DNA from: Corynebacterium sp.
GTDB taxonomy: Bacteria > Actinomycetota > Actinomycetes > Mycobacteriales > Mycobacteriaceae
Assembly (NCBI RefSeq): GCF_030532325.1
Contig: NZ_JAUNLS010000001.1
Span: 151,711-210,662, forward strand
Length of the DNA stretch: 58,952 nucleotides
Reading direction: 5' to 3'
Shown here: one piece after another, positions 58,460 to 58,952 of the stretch
Layout: every line of letters begins with the position of its first letter
Position numbering within the stretch: the first letter of the stretch is position 1
Made by a program: the position numbers and the translations under genes
Notes under the pieces: model-generated
The model's database searches: none
What the model was told of the DNA's origin: nothing
What the model saw: the letters and a program-made list of their open reading frames with translations, nothing else

Positions 58460-58952
58460 CTAGCTCAGGCGGACCTCCGCGAGCGTGCGGCCGGTCGGCT
58501 CCGCGCTGCCGGCCATGGGCTCCTCGGTCACCATGACCTTGACGGCCTCGCCCTCGAAGGGCATCCACACGCCGTCGTGCGGATCCTGGCCGATCACCCC
58601 CGCCGAGGTCACCGTGCCATCCGCGGAGACCGCCCACACCTGGGCGCCCATGCCTGCGTCGAGGCGGGGTTGGCCGTCTACCATCGCGCCAGACTTGTCC
58701 ATCTCCGCGGAGGACACGATGTCCAGCGTGGCCCCGGAGGCGTTCGCGTTGGCGGTCATGAGATCCTCGGCCGCCATGATGGCGTGCATGGATTTCTCCC
58801 CCGCCGATTCCGCCACCACGCGCTCACCGCTGTCCGGGCCGCTGGCTCCGGGGCCGCCGGTCCACAGAGCGAACCCCGCGACGAGCACCGCCGCGGCCAC
58901 CGGCACGGCGACGAACGCGCGCCAGCGGCGGCGGGGCAGCTCGATGATCTCG
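58460..58952 (-). CDS. RskA-like anti-sigma factor, partial (N terminus beyond window)
   Basis: The frame runs off the right edge. The visible 163 codons begin inside a basic segment (ELPRRRWRAFVAVP), enter a membrane helix (about VPVAAAVLVAGFALWTGG) and an extracytoplasmic RskA-type domain (ATLDIVSSAEMDKSGAMV, QVWAVSADGTVTSAGVI, VKVMVTEEP), ending at 58460. Such proteins hold an ECF sigma factor at the membrane. An N-terminal anti-sigma (zinc-finger-type) domain is expected outside the window. Confidence 0.75.
   Translation of the reverse strand, partial: EIIELPRRRWRAFVAVPVAAAVLVAGFALWTGGPGASGPDSGERVVAESAGEKSMHAIMAAEDLMTANANASGATLDIVSSAEMDKSGAMVDGQPRLDAGMGAQVWAVSADGTVTSAGVIGQDPHDGVWMPFEGEAVKVMVTEEPMAGSAEPTGRTLAEVRLS

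Overview
The window is chromosomal DNA of a high-GC actinobacterium and reads as a Corynebacterium. The evidence is a fused biotin carboxylase/BCCP (AccBC) beside a large pyruvate carboxylase, a monomeric NADP isocitrate dehydrogenase, a prpDBC cluster with a PrpR-type regulator, pdxST divergent from a MocR-type pdxR, DUF3151, an Ltp-family lipoprotein, several GTG starts and leaderless-looking promoters. The species cannot be fixed from this sequence alone.

Layout. 1-1462: left-truncated gene (minus strand) for a secreted SdrD B-like surface protein, out of frame at a G9 tract in its signal peptide. 1.7-8.5 kb: DUF3151 protein, a DUF4282 membrane-protein gene split by an in-frame stop, Cj0069-family ATP-grasp-like protein, rhodanese-like sulfurtransferase, accBC and a GNAT acetyltransferase. 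8.5-11.9 kb: pyc. 12.1-15.8 kb: accessory cassette 1 (small secreted I36/crystallin-like protein, ABC ATPase, FtsX-like permease). 15.8-20.9 kb: prpD-prpB-prpC with divergent prpR (propionate, methylcitrate cycle). 21-36 kb: mostly housekeeping genes, namely Ltp lipoprotein, quinone reductase, M20 amidohydrolase, upp, an EspC-like small protein with an NlpC/P60 protein, a catalytically dead adenosine deaminase homologue, D,D-carboxypeptidase, RDD protein, YihY, trpS, DinB, xthA and an MFS exporter. 36.4-39.9 kb: accessory cassette 2 (small secreted protein, ABC ATPase, two membrane proteins). 40-45 kb: iron-siderophore ABC uptake operon with a siderophore-interacting reductase behind a DtxR-like box. 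45-50.7 kb: icd, an M3 oligopeptidase and a DUF222/HNH protein. 50.7-53.7 kb: pdxT, pdxS and divergent pdxR (vitamin B6). 53.7-57.7 kb: quinol nitric oxide reductase norB with a Cys-containing membrane protein and a slipin. The right edge holds two tiny membrane proteins and a partial RskA-like anti-sigma factor.

The most notable pattern is that three secreted-protein genes (surface protein, cassette 1, cassette 2) each carry a homopolymer (G9, A8, T7) inside the signal-peptide codons, and each is exactly one base too long to be in frame. Shortening each tract by one base restores a canonical signal peptide joined to the mature protein. This looks like a set of phase-variable secretion switches, currently OFF, although sequencing error must be excluded. 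Two of the three sit in cassettes with the same layout: promoter with a 16-base inverted repeat, small secreted protein, hairpin, ABC transporter. That layout resembles a secreted antagonist or bacteriocin with its own export or immunity ABC system; this function is inferred, not shown.
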